Assembly: GCF_003028855.1 (NCBI RefSeq)
Contig: NZ_CP028324.1
Location: 1,612,001 to 1,676,000 of the forward strand
DNA: 64,000 bases
Direction: 5' to 3'
DNA from: Pseudoduganella armeniaca
GTDB lineage: Bacteria > Pseudomonadota > Gammaproteobacteria > Burkholderiales > Burkholderiaceae_D
Positions 1 through 7,897 of this stretch are shown piece by piece (the first letter of the stretch is position 1; the number at the start of each line of letters is the position of its first letter). The notes under the pieces were generated by a model that was given only the letters and a program-made list of their open reading frames with translations, was not told the origin of the DNA and did not search any database. A program made the position numbers and the translations under genes.

Positions 1-1
1 C

Positions 2-355
2 GGCGTCGGCCTGGCCGTCAATGTGTGGCCGCAGCTGGCCGGCGCGCCGGTCGAATTGATGCAGGGTGTCGTCAACTGCATGCTGGCGGTCGTCGGCCTA
101 TTGGCGTTTGTCGGCGTCCGGTATCCGCTGCGGATGCTGCCGCTGCTGCTGTGGGAGATGCTGTGGAAGGCGCTGTGGGTGCTGCTGGTGGCGCTGCCGG
201 CCTGGCGTGCCGGCACGATGGACGACGGCATCGCCGCCACGCTGTTTGCCTGCGCGGTCGGCATGGTCGTGCCGCTGGCGCTGCCGTGGGGCTACGTGTG
301 GCGGCGCTATGTGACGGGGGAAGGGGAGCCGTGGCGCCGCCATGCGGTACAATAG
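2..355 (+). CDS. Membrane protein of unknown function (3' part of gene)
   Basis: The frame is open to the left edge (codons from base 2 read G-V-G-L-A-V-N before the first possible GTG at 23), so the gene probably starts outside the window. The visible ~117 residues hold about three hydrophobic stretches, roughly residues 20-40, 45-65 and 80-100 of the visible part. The tail is basic and ends WRRHAVQ. This suggests a small inner-membrane protein. I do not recognise the family. Its stop codon overlaps the -10 element of the downstream RNase P RNA gene, so the two are packed tightly. Confidence 0.6.
   Translation, partial: GVGLAVNVWPQLAGAPVELMQGVVNCMLAVVGLLAFVGVRYPLRMLPLLLWEMLWKALWVLLVALPAWRAGTMDDGIAATLFACAVGMVVPLALPWGYVWRRYVTGEGEPWRRHAVQ
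348..353 (+). promoter_or_regulatory. -10 element (TACAAT) of rnpB promoter
   Basis: TACAAT lies 7 bases before the first base of the RNase P P1 helix at 361 and overlaps the stop of the preceding gene. No good -35 hexamer is seen at the expected distance. The placement fits a stable RNA promoter, but this is inferred from spacing only. Confidence 0.5.
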
Positions 356-360
356 CGGCC

Positions 361-690
361 GAAGCAAGCCAGACAGCCGCTGGCCGGCGCAGCAATGCGC
401 TGGCGGGAGGAAGGTCCGGACTCCACAGAGCGGGGTGACGGTTAACGGCCGTCCGCTGAAAGTCCTTCGGGATATAAGGCGAGGAATAGGGCCACAGAGA
501 CGAGCGTATTAAGTTACGGTGAAACGCGGTAACCTCCACCTGGTGCAATTTCAAATAGGCACGCGATGATGCTGCTCGCGGAGCGTGCGGGTAGAAAGCT
601 TGAGCGGCGGAGTAATCCGCCGCCTAGAGGAATGGCTGTCATAGCGCGGGCGACCGCGCCGTAACAGAATCCGGCCTATCGGCTTGCTTC
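361..690 (+). ncRNA. rnpB: RNase P RNA (bacterial type A)
   Basis: Catalytic RNA of ribonuclease P, which matures the 5' ends of tRNAs. The ends form the P1 helix: GAAGCAAGCC (361-370) pairs perfectly with GGCTTGCTTC (681-690). The conserved 5' core GGAGGAAGGTCCGGACTCC begins near 407, and the conserved 3' core ACAGAATCCGGCCTAT lies at 664-679. The ~330-nt length is usual for type A RNA. It lies upstream of mraZ. Confidence 0.95.
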
Positions 691-1368
691 ACTTTATTCT
701 CCCCCGTCGGTTACCTGTCGTGTGTTCAATCGCGCGAGGTTGCCATGACCGACTACCTCCCGGCCCTCGGCCAGGGGGGGCACCAGATCCCACGCCATCC
801 TGCGCAGCCGCTGTCAGCGCGAAGTGATCACTTCGGGCGCAGCCCGCATGACGTCATCGCCGGCGCCCGCGGTGCCGGTTCCGTCCGCCGCTGTTGCAAG
901 GCACATAATTCGCGCCTTGCAAGCTGAAGGATGGATGAAATTTGTATAGACAAGTTATTGCTGAGCAGAATCAGGTCTGGTGTTCGACGAAACGGTCCAG
1001 TTAAGATTTCGTTAGCGCCGGACGGTTGCATCGTCGCTATCGGGATAGTGCTCACTACGCGGCCGGCCTTGTCCGGTGCTACTGATGAGCTGCCATGACG
1101 AATCCGAAGTGAGCACTAACGCCGGGCTAACCGGACGTTGTCGTCCCGCGACGATGGTGTTGTCGAGAGGCAACCTCATAGCGATTTCTCAATTATTTTA
1201 TATGACCCTACAAGCCCGACTGCGCGCCCGTGCAGATGAGGTAGCACTTTCAAATTCCCCTCTAGGTGCCTGATTTCTCGAGCTATTTTGACTTGAGATC
1301 GCTTCAACGATCGGCGCTAAGTCCTTAATTTCATTAGTAAAAATCGTATTTTGCTAGCCGGAAATCGC
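691..1368. other. Gene-free, AT-richer gap between rnpB and the mra promoter
   Basis: No convincing protein gene is seen. A 60-codon frame at 745-927 has no recognisable family. The stretch holds several short palindromes: GAAGTGATCACTTC (821-834), ATGACGTCAT (848-857), and a TTGCAAGG/CCTTGCAA hairpin (894-901 with 915-922). A 10-bp inverted repeat AGTGCTCACT/AGTGAGCACT lies at 1047-1056 and 1108-1117. From about 930 onward the base composition is visibly less GC-rich than the coding regions. The gap may hold a decayed insertion or regulatory DNA. Confidence 0.5.
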
Positions 1369-1397
1369 TTGACCACCCTCTTGCCATACTCTAAAGT
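1369..1397 (+). promoter_or_regulatory. Candidate promoter of the dcw cluster (Pmra)
   Basis: TTGACC (1369-1374) and TAAAGT (1392-1397) are separated by 17 bp, about 110 bases before the mraZ start. The -10 runs directly into the array of MraZ boxes, as expected for an autorepressed mra promoter. The hexamers were chosen by eye. Confidence 0.5.
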
Positions 1398-1435
1398 GGG
1401 CATCTGTGTGAAAAAGTGTGGTTTTGTGGGAATTT
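1396..1435 (+). promoter_or_regulatory. Four tandem MraZ-binding boxes, 10-bp period
   Basis: Four decamers start with GTG at exactly 1396, 1406, 1416 and 1426: GTGGGCATCT, GTGTGAAAAA, GTGTGGTTTT and GTGGGAATTT. Known MraZ operators are repeats of GTG(G/T)-type motifs on a 10-bp period ahead of mraZ. The array overlaps the proposed -10 and start site, so MraZ bound here would repress the dcw cluster. Confidence 0.75.
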
Positions 1436-1504
1436 CTGGCGAAACGGGCACCACCAAAAACGTCACCGAACAATAACCAGGGTTTCTGAAGAGAAAGTTT
1501 AGCC

Positions 1505-1933
1505 GTGTTCCAGGGCGCGTCCGCAATCACTCTCGATGCGAAGGGCAGGATGTCTATTCCCGCCAAGCATCGTGACGCACTGAGCATTCAGTGCGAAGGA
1601 CGCCTCACGCTGACCAAGCACCCGGACGGCTGCCTGCTGATGTACCCCCGTCCCGTGTGGGAAGCGAAACGCGACCAGATCGCCGCCTGGCCCATGTCGG
1701 CGCGCGGCTGGCAGCGCATCCTGCTGGGCAACGCCAGCGACGTCGAGATGGACTCGGCCGGCCGCATCCTGATCGCGCCGGAGCTGCGCGACGCCGTCGG
1801 CCTGGGCCGCGAGGTGGTCCTGTCCGGCATGCTGACCCATTTCGAAATCTGGGATCCGGTCAAGCGCGCCGAAAACGAGCAGGCCACGATCGATGTCGGC
1901 ATGCCTGACGCCCTGTCTGATTTCTCCTTCTGA
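1505..1933 (+). CDS. mraZ: Transcriptional regulator MraZ
   Basis: DNA-binding regulator of the division and cell-wall cluster, related to AbrB-type swapped-hairpin proteins and usually a ring oligomer. The 142-residue length is normal. Two SpoVT-AbrB-like repeats are visible: ITLDAKGRMSIP near residues 8-19 and VEMDSAGRILIAP near residues 79-91, each with the conserved D-x-x-GR core. The start is a GTG just before the typical N-terminus MFQGASAITLDAKGR, with a weak purine-rich site upstream. It is the first gene of the cluster, 11 bases before rsmH, and is preceded by its own likely operator array. Confidence 0.95.
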   Translation: MFQGASAITLDAKGRMSIPAKHRDALSIQCEGRLTLTKHPDGCLLMYPRPVWEAKRDQIAAWPMSARGWQRILLGNASDVEMDSAGRILIAPELRDAVGLGREVVLSGMLTHFEIWDPVKRAENEQATIDVGMPDALSDFSF

Positions 1934-1944
1934 AGGCTCCGCAC

Positions 1945-2916
1945 ATGACCAACACAGCGGTGCCAGAATTCCAGCATCGTACGGTGCTGTTAGACGAAGC
2001 GGTCGATGCGCTGGCCATTGCCGGCGCGCGCGCCGACGGTATCTACATCGACGGCACCTTCGGCCGCGGTGGCCACAGCCGCCTGCTGCTGTCGCGCCTG
2101 GGCGCCAACGGCCGCCTGATCGCGTTCGACAAGGACCCGCAGGCCATCGCCACCGCGCAAGGCATCGCCGACGCGCGTTTCACCATCGTCCACGACAGCT
2201 TCGCCACGATGGCGGCGGCGCTGGCCGAACGCGGAATCGCACACGTGGACGGCGTGCTGCTCGACCTGGGCATCTCGTCGCCCCAGGTGGACGACGCGGC
2301 ACGCGGTTTCTCCTTCCGCAATGACGGCCCGCTCGATATGCGCATGGACACCACGCGCGGCATCTCGGCGGCACAGTGGCTTGCCACGGAATCCGAACAG
2401 ACACTGGAAAAGGTGATCAGGGAATATGGGGAAGAACGGTTTGCTTTTCAGATTGCAAAGGCGATTGTTGCTCGCCGGGCAGTCGAGCCAATTTCAACCA
2501 CACGACAGCTTGCCGGCATCGTGGCAGGCGCGGTCAAAACCCGGGAGAAGGGCAAGGATCCGGCCACAAGGACCTTTCAGGCTATCCGGATTTTCGTCAA
2601 TCAGGAGCTTGAGGACCTCGAAGCAGGCCTGAGGCAGGCTTACGACGCGCTGGCGATCGGCGGCATCATGGCCGTCATCAGCTTCCATTCGCTGGAAGAC
2701 CGCATCGTCAAGCGCTTCTTTGCCGACAAGGTCAACGTAGCCCAGCCAGACCGCCGCCTGCCGATCCGCGCCGTCGATCTGCCGCAGCCCGAGATGAAGC
2801 TGCTGGCGAAGATCAAGCCGTCGGACGCCGAGGTGGACGCCAATCCGCGCGCCCGTTCGGCGGTCATGCGCGTCGCGCAGCGCCTGGCCACCAACCATCC
2901 GGGAGCGGCGCGATGA
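1945..2916 (+). CDS. rsmH: 16S rRNA m4C1402 N4-methyltransferase RsmH
   Basis: S-adenosylmethionine-dependent methyltransferase acting on C1402 in the ribosomal P site. The 323-residue length fits the family. The SAM-binding motif IDGTFGRGGHSR lies near residues 34-45, and LLDLGISSPQVD follows near residue 106. The stop overlaps the ftsL start (ATGA). Oddly, codons about 151-234 (2395-2645) differ sharply from the rest: eight of nine arginine codons there are AGG, CGG or CGA, and ATT, TTT, GCA, ACA and CTT are frequent. Nearly every arginine outside it is CGC or CGT. The protein sequence stays intact, so this looks like allelic replacement by a divergent homologue rather than damage. Confidence 0.96.
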   Translation: MTNTAVPEFQHRTVLLDEAVDALAIAGARADGIYIDGTFGRGGHSRLLLSRLGANGRLIAFDKDPQAIATAQGIADARFTIVHDSFATMAAALAERGIAHVDGVLLDLGISSPQVDDAARGFSFRNDGPLDMRMDTTRGISAAQWLATESEQTLEKVIREYGEERFAFQIAKAIVARRAVEPISTTRQLAGIVAGAVKTREKGKDPATRTFQAIRIFVNQELEDLEAGLRQAYDALAIGGIMAVISFHSLEDRIVKRFFADKVNVAQPDRRLPIRAVDLPQPEMKLLAKIKPSDAEVDANPRARSAVMRVAQRLATNHPGAAR

Positions 2917-3185
2917 GCGGCAAGATCAACGCCGTGCTGGCCGCGCTGCTGGTGATCTGCGCGCTGTCGCTGGTGCGTTCGCAGTACGAGGCGCGCCACC
3001 TGTTCATCGAACTGGAACGCGCGCAGTCGCAGGCGCGCCAGCTCGATATCGAGTGGGCCCAGCTGCAACTGGACCAATCCACGCTGGGCAAGCATGCCCG
3101 CATCGAGGAAATCGCCCGGCGCGACCTCGAGATGACGCCGCTGACGCCGGCCCGCACGCAATACCTGACGGAGGGCGGCAAATGA
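2913..3185 (+). CDS. ftsL: Cell division protein FtsL
   Basis: Small bitopic inner-membrane protein of the divisome that forms the FtsQ-FtsB-FtsL subcomplex and helps activate FtsWI. Its 90 residues comprise a short cytoplasmic N-terminus, one transmembrane helix (about residues 7-24), and a periplasmic coiled-coil region rich in E, Q, L and R (about 28-65). It starts inside rsmH and its stop overlaps the ftsI start by the ATGA arrangement, so translation is coupled on both sides. Sequence conservation is low in this family; position and topology make the call. Confidence 0.9.
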   Translation: MSGKINAVLAALLVICALSLVRSQYEARHLFIELERAQSQARQLDIEWAQLQLDQSTLGKHARIEEIARRDLEMTPLTPARTQYLTEGGK

Positions 3186-4975
3186 GCCGCGCCACGAGCC
3201 GGGCCAGCGCCGCCACCGGCGCGCGTGTCGCCGCGTCGAAAGGCGTGTCGTTCTCGCGCAGCCCCGTGCTGGCGGTGCGGTTGCCCACGTGGCGCTCGCG
3301 CGTGGTGTTGTTCGTGCTGTTCGCCGCGTTTGCCGCGCTGGCTGGCCGGGCGCTGTGGCTGCAGGGCCTGTCCACCCAGTTCCTGCAAAAGCAGGGCGAG
3401 GCCCGCTACGCGCGCACCATCGAGCTGCCCGCCACGCGCGGCAAGATCACCGACCGCAACGGCCAGGTGCTGGCCTCGTCGATCCCCGTCAAGGCCATCT
3501 GGGCCATTCCCGACGACGTGCTGCAGGCGCCGCCCGAGAAGCTGCGCGAACTGGCGCGCCTGCTCGACATGAGCGAGGCGGACCTGCGCAAGAAGCTCGA
3601 TTCGGACCGCAACTTCGTCTACCTGAAACGCCAGGTGGAGCAGGACGTGGCCGACCAGATCGCGAAACTGAAGATCGACGGCATCGACACCCGCAAGGAA
3701 TACAAGCGCTTCTACCCGCAGGGCGAAGTGATGACGCACGTGGTGGGCTTCACCAACGTGGAGGACGTGGGCCAGGAATCGATGGAGCTGGCGCAGCAGA
3801 AGACGCTGGTCGGCACGCCCGGCTCGCGCCGCGTGATCAAGGACCGCCTGGGCCACATCGTCGAGGACATCGGCGCCAAGCACGAGCCGCACGACGGCAA
3901 GGACCTGGTGCTGTCGGTCGACTCGAAGATCCAGTACATCGCCTTCACGCAGCTGAAGGGCGCGGTGGAGAAGTTCAAGGCCAAGGCCGGTGCCGCCGTC
4001 GTGCTGGACGTGCACACGGGCGAGGTGCTGGCGCTGGCGAACTACCCCAGTTACGACCCGAACGACCGCCGCGCGCTGACCGGCGCGCAGTTGCGCAACC
4101 GCGTGATGACCGACTCGTTCGAGCCAGGTTCCACGCTGAAGCCGATCACGGTGGCGCTGGCGCTGGACAAGGGCAAGGTGTCGCCGCACACGACCATCGA
4201 CACGGGCAACGGCCGCCTGCAGATTCTCGACCGGCCGATTTCCGACACCAAGGCGCACGGCGTCATCACGGTGCAGCAGATCATCGAGATGTCCTCCAAC
4301 ATCGGCACGTCGAAGATCGCGCTGTCGATGCCGGCGCAGGACATGTGGGAGATGTTTACCAAGGTCGGCTTCGGCCAGCAGCCGAAATGGGGCTTCCCCG
4401 GCGCGGTGGCCGGCCGCGTGCGGCCGTACAAGTCGTGGCGTCCGGTCGAGCAGGCCACGATGAGCTACGGTAACGGCATCGCGGTGTCGCTGATCCAGCT
4501 GGCCCGTTCCTACATGATGTTCGCCCGTAACGGCGACACGATCCCGCTGTCGTTCCAGAAGGTCGACCAGCTGCCCGCGGGCCAGCAGATCATCAAGCCG
4601 CAGACGGCGCGCGACATGCGCGAAATGCTGGAGATGGTCGTCTCCGGCAAGGACGGCACGGCCAAGCAGGCCCAGATTCCCGGCTACCGCGTGGGCGGCA
4701 AGACCGGCACGGCATACAAGGTGGAAAACGGCCGCTACGCGATGCCGCGCAAGTACATCGGTTCGTTCGTCGGCATCGTGCCGATGTCGGCGCCGCGCTT
4801 CATCATCGCGGTGATGATCGACGAACCCACCCAGGGCGGCCACTTTGGCGGCCAGGTGGCTGCGCCCACGTTCGCCAAGGTCGCGGAAAACGCGCTGCGG
4901 GCGATGAACGTGCCACCAGACTCCACGGTCACGGAAATCGTCGTGCCGACCGACACCGGACCGGAGGCCATGTAA
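3182..4975 (+). CDS. ftsI: Septal peptidoglycan transpeptidase FtsI (PBP3)
   Basis: Class B penicillin-binding protein that crosslinks septal peptidoglycan with FtsW. The ATG at 3182 gives 597 residues and overlaps the ftsL stop; a longer frame upstream runs through ftsL and is not used. One transmembrane segment lies at about residues 40-60. The dimerisation domain follows, then the transpeptidase domain with its three motifs: STLK with active-site Ser317, SSN, and KTGT starting at Lys507. The stop TAA shares its last base with the murE ATG. Confidence 0.96.
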   Translation: MSRATSRASAATGARVAASKGVSFSRSPVLAVRLPTWRSRVVLFVLFAAFAALAGRALWLQGLSTQFLQKQGEARYARTIELPATRGKITDRNGQVLASSIPVKAIWAIPDDVLQAPPEKLRELARLLDMSEADLRKKLDSDRNFVYLKRQVEQDVADQIAKLKIDGIDTRKEYKRFYPQGEVMTHVVGFTNVEDVGQESMELAQQKTLVGTPGSRRVIKDRLGHIVEDIGAKHEPHDGKDLVLSVDSKIQYIAFTQLKGAVEKFKAKAGAAVVLDVHTGEVLALANYPSYDPNDRRALTGAQLRNRVMTDSFEPGSTLKPITVALALDKGKVSPHTTIDTGNGRLQILDRPISDTKAHGVITVQQIIEMSSNIGTSKIALSMPAQDMWEMFTKVGFGQQPKWGFPGAVAGRVRPYKSWRPVEQATMSYGNGIAVSLIQLARSYMMFARNGDTIPLSFQKVDQLPAGQQIIKPQTARDMREMLEMVVSGKDGTAKQAQIPGYRVGGKTGTAYKVENGRYAMPRKYIGSFVGIVPMSAPRFIIAVMIDEPTQGGHFGGQVAAPTFAKVAENALRAMNVPPDSTVTEIVVPTDTGPEAM

Positions 4976-6513
4976 TGAGCGACATGAAGAACAATAAAGA
5001 CATCAGCAACTGGATCAAACAGGCCGCGCCCGCCGGGCAGCTGGCATCGGACTCGCGCCGCGTCAAGGCGGGCGACGTCTTCTTCGCCTATCCGGGCGAG
5101 GGCGCCGGCGATGGCCGCAACTTCATCGGTGTCGCGATCGCGCAAGGCGCCGCGGCGGTCGTGTACGACCCCGCCGGCTTCGACTGGCAAGCCGAATGGA
5201 CCGTGGCCAGCCTGGCCGTGCCGGACCTGAAACGACAAGCGGGCCCGATCGCCCATGCGTTCTACGACATGCCCGATGCCGCCATGTTCACCGTGGGCGT
5301 GACGGGCACCAACGGCAAGACCTCCAGCGCCGTCTGGCTGGGCCACGCGCTGGCACGCGGCGGCGACACCGCCGCCGTCATCGGCACGCTGGGCGTGGCG
5401 CTGTTCCAGGGCCGCGCCGAACCGGAATTCGACGCCACCGGCTACACCACGCCGGACCAGGTGCTGCTGGCCCGCACCTTGGCCGAGTGCCGCGCCGCCG
5501 GCGCCGCCGCGCTGGCCATCGAGGTATCGTCGATCGGCCTGGAGCAGGGCCGCGTGGATGGCATGCATTTCGACGTGGCGCTGTTTACCAACCTGACGCG
5601 CGACCACCTGGACTTCCACGGCACGATGGAGGCGTACGAAGCCGCCAAGCGCCGCCTGTTCGACTGGCCCGGCCTGAAGCACGCGGTGATCAACCTGGAC
5701 GACGAAGCGGGGCTGCGGCTGGCACAGCACGTGGCAGCGCAAGGGCAGGCCGCCGTCACCGGCTACACGCTCAAGGACGCCGCCGCGCAGCCGGACCTGC
5801 CTGACGTGACGATGCTGCGCGCCGCCCAGGTGCGCACCCGCAGCGCTGGCACCGAATTCAACCTGGAGTCGCCGCTGGGCGGGGCGCACGTGCGCACCCA
5901 GCTGGTGGGCTCCTTCAACGTCAGCAACGCGCTGGGCGTACTGGGCGCGCTGCTGGCCAAGGGCCTGCCGCTGCGCGCGGCGGTGGACGCCATCGAGGCC
6001 TTGACGCCGGCGCCGGGGCGCATGCAGCTGGTGGGCGGCAACGAGGCGCCGATGGTCGTCATCGACTACGCCCACACGCCCGATGCGCTGGAAAAGACCG
6101 TCGATGTGCTGAGGAGTGTGGCGCAGGACCGCAACGGCCAGCTGTGGTGCGTGTTCGGCTGCGGCGGTGACCGCGACCCTGGCAAGCGCCCGCAGATGGG
6201 CCGCATCGCCCAGGCCGCCGACCACGTGCTGGTCACCAGCGACAATCCGCGCAGCGAGGAGCCGCACGCCATCATCGAGCAGATCCTGGCGGGCATGGAC
6301 AAAAGCCTGCCGGCCGCCGTGCAGGCGATCGAAGACCGCGCCGCCGCGATCCTGTCGGCCATCAAGCACGCGGCCAAGAACGATGTGATCCTGGTGGCCG
6401 GCAAGGGCCATGAACCGTACCAGGAAATCAAGGGCAAGAAGCTGCCGTTCTCGGACGCCGACCACGCCCAGCTGGCCCTGTCGGCCCGCCTGACGATGAT
6501 GAGGCCGGGCTGA
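4975..6513 (+). CDS. murE: UDP-MurNAc-tripeptide synthetase MurE (meso-diaminopimelate adding)
   Basis: Cytoplasmic Mur ligase that adds meso-diaminopimelate to UDP-MurNAc-L-Ala-D-Glu. It has 512 residues. The ATP loop GVTGTNGKT contains Lys115. The DNPR motif at residues 423-426, which marks specificity for meso-diaminopimelate rather than lysine, is present. Start and stop both overlap neighbours by one base (TAATG with ftsI, TGATG with murF). Confidence 0.96.
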   Translation: MSDMKNNKDISNWIKQAAPAGQLASDSRRVKAGDVFFAYPGEGAGDGRNFIGVAIAQGAAAVVYDPAGFDWQAEWTVASLAVPDLKRQAGPIAHAFYDMPDAAMFTVGVTGTNGKTSSAVWLGHALARGGDTAAVIGTLGVALFQGRAEPEFDATGYTTPDQVLLARTLAECRAAGAAALAIEVSSIGLEQGRVDGMHFDVALFTNLTRDHLDFHGTMEAYEAAKRRLFDWPGLKHAVINLDDEAGLRLAQHVAAQGQAAVTGYTLKDAAAQPDLPDVTMLRAAQVRTRSAGTEFNLESPLGGAHVRTQLVGSFNVSNALGVLGALLAKGLPLRAAVDAIEALTPAPGRMQLVGGNEAPMVVIDYAHTPDALEKTVDVLRSVAQDRNGQLWCVFGCGGDRDPGKRPQMGRIAQAADHVLVTSDNPRSEEPHAIIEQILAGMDKSLPAAVQAIEDRAAAILSAIKHAAKNDVILVAGKGHEPYQEIKGKKLPFSDADHAQLALSARLTMMRPG

Positions 6514-7895
6514 TGCGCGCGACCATTGCCGAAATCCTGAGCGCGCTGCCGGGCGCCCGCTACGTCGGGCCGTCCGGCGAACTGCCGTTCGACGGCGTCT
6601 CGACCGACAGCCGCACGGTGGCGCCGGGCGCGCTGTTCGTCGCGCTGCGCGGCGAGGTGTTCGACGCGCACGACTTCCTGCCGCAGGTCGCGACCAAGAA
6701 CGTGGCCGCCGTCGTGGTCCACGCGCTGCCGGATGGCTGGACGCTGCCCGCCATCGTCGTGCCCGATACGCTGGTGGCGCTGGGACGCATTGCCAACTAC
6801 TGGCGCAGCAAGTTCGCATTGCCGCTGATCGGCGTCACGGGCAGCAACGGCAAGACGACGGTCAAGGAAATGATCGCAGCGATCTTGGCCGCCGCCGACG
6901 GCGAAGACGCCCGGCTGGCCACGCGCGGCAACCTGAATAACGAGATCGGCGTGCCGCTGACCTTGTTCCGCCTGACGCCGGCGCACCGCTCGGCGGTCGT
7001 CGAGCTGGGCATGAACCACCCGGGCGAGATCGGCCGGCTGGCGGCCATCGCCGCGCCGACGATCGGCCTGGTGAATAATGCCCAGCGCGAACACCAGGAA
7101 TTCATGCACACGGTGGAAGCGGTGGCGCGCGAGAACGGCTCCGTGCTGGCGGCCTTGCCGGCCGATGGCGTGGCGGTGTTCCCGGACCAGGACGAATTCA
7201 CGCCGATCTGGCGTGAGCTGGCTGCCGGCCGCCGCGTGCTGACGTTCGGGCTGACCAAGGACGCGGACGTCAGCTGCACCTTCCGCGCCGGCGACTTCGG
7301 CAACGAGATGTTCGTCACGATCCGCACGCAGGGCGAGCCGCTGCAGTTCTTCGTCGGCCTGCAGGCCGCCGGTGAGCACAACGTGAAGAACGCGCTGGCC
7401 GCCATCGCCTGCACCCATGCGGCCGGCGTGCCGCTGGAGCAGATCAAGGAAGGGCTGGATCACTTCGCGCCCGTCAGCGGACGGCTGCAGCGCAAGCAGG
7501 CCGTGAATGGCGCCGTCGTCATCGACGATACGTACAACGCCAACCCGGATTCCGTGCGCGCCGCCATCGACGTGCTGGCCAATGCGCCGGCGCCGCGCGT
7601 GCTGGTGCTAGGCGACATGGGCGAGGTGGGCACGCAGGGACGCGAGTTCCACGAAGAGATTGCCGCCTACGCGGCTGCCAAGGGCATCGACCAGGTGCTC
7701 GTCACGGGCGAGCTGGCCGCGCACATGCGCGCGCACGCCCGCCATTTCGAACAGTTCGACGCGCTGCTGTCCGCCGTGGACGCAGCGGTAACGCCGGAGA
7801 CGACCGTATTGATCAAGGGCTCCCGTTTCATGAAGATGGAACGGGTCGTGCAGCATTTGATTGGATCGCAACAAGCTAACAAGGACTCACACTAA
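6513..7895 (+). CDS. murF: UDP-MurNAc-pentapeptide synthetase MurF
   Basis: Mur ligase that adds D-Ala-D-Ala to complete the pentapeptide precursor. It has 460 residues and the usual three domains. The P-loop GVTGSNGKTT contains Lys114, and DDTYNANPDS, the conserved central-domain block of MurF, lies near residue 340. The start overlaps the murE stop and mraY begins two bases after its stop. Confidence 0.96.
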   Translation: MRATIAEILSALPGARYVGPSGELPFDGVSTDSRTVAPGALFVALRGEVFDAHDFLPQVATKNVAAVVVHALPDGWTLPAIVVPDTLVALGRIANYWRSKFALPLIGVTGSNGKTTVKEMIAAILAAADGEDARLATRGNLNNEIGVPLTLFRLTPAHRSAVVELGMNHPGEIGRLAAIAAPTIGLVNNAQREHQEFMHTVEAVARENGSVLAALPADGVAVFPDQDEFTPIWRELAAGRRVLTFGLTKDADVSCTFRAGDFGNEMFVTIRTQGEPLQFFVGLQAAGEHNVKNALAAIACTHAAGVPLEQIKEGLDHFAPVSGRLQRKQAVNGAVVIDDTYNANPDSVRAAIDVLANAPAPRVLVLGDMGEVGTQGREFHEEIAAYAAAKGIDQVLVTGELAAHMRAHARHFEQFDALLSAVDAAVTPETTVLIKGSRFMKMERVVQHLIGSQQANKDSH

Positions 7896-7897
7896 TC

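Noticed and set aside
745..927. 60-codon frame after rnpB (MTDYLPALGQ...)
   Set aside because: No recognisable family, full of palindromes and poor codon use. Kept only as part of the gene-free gap.
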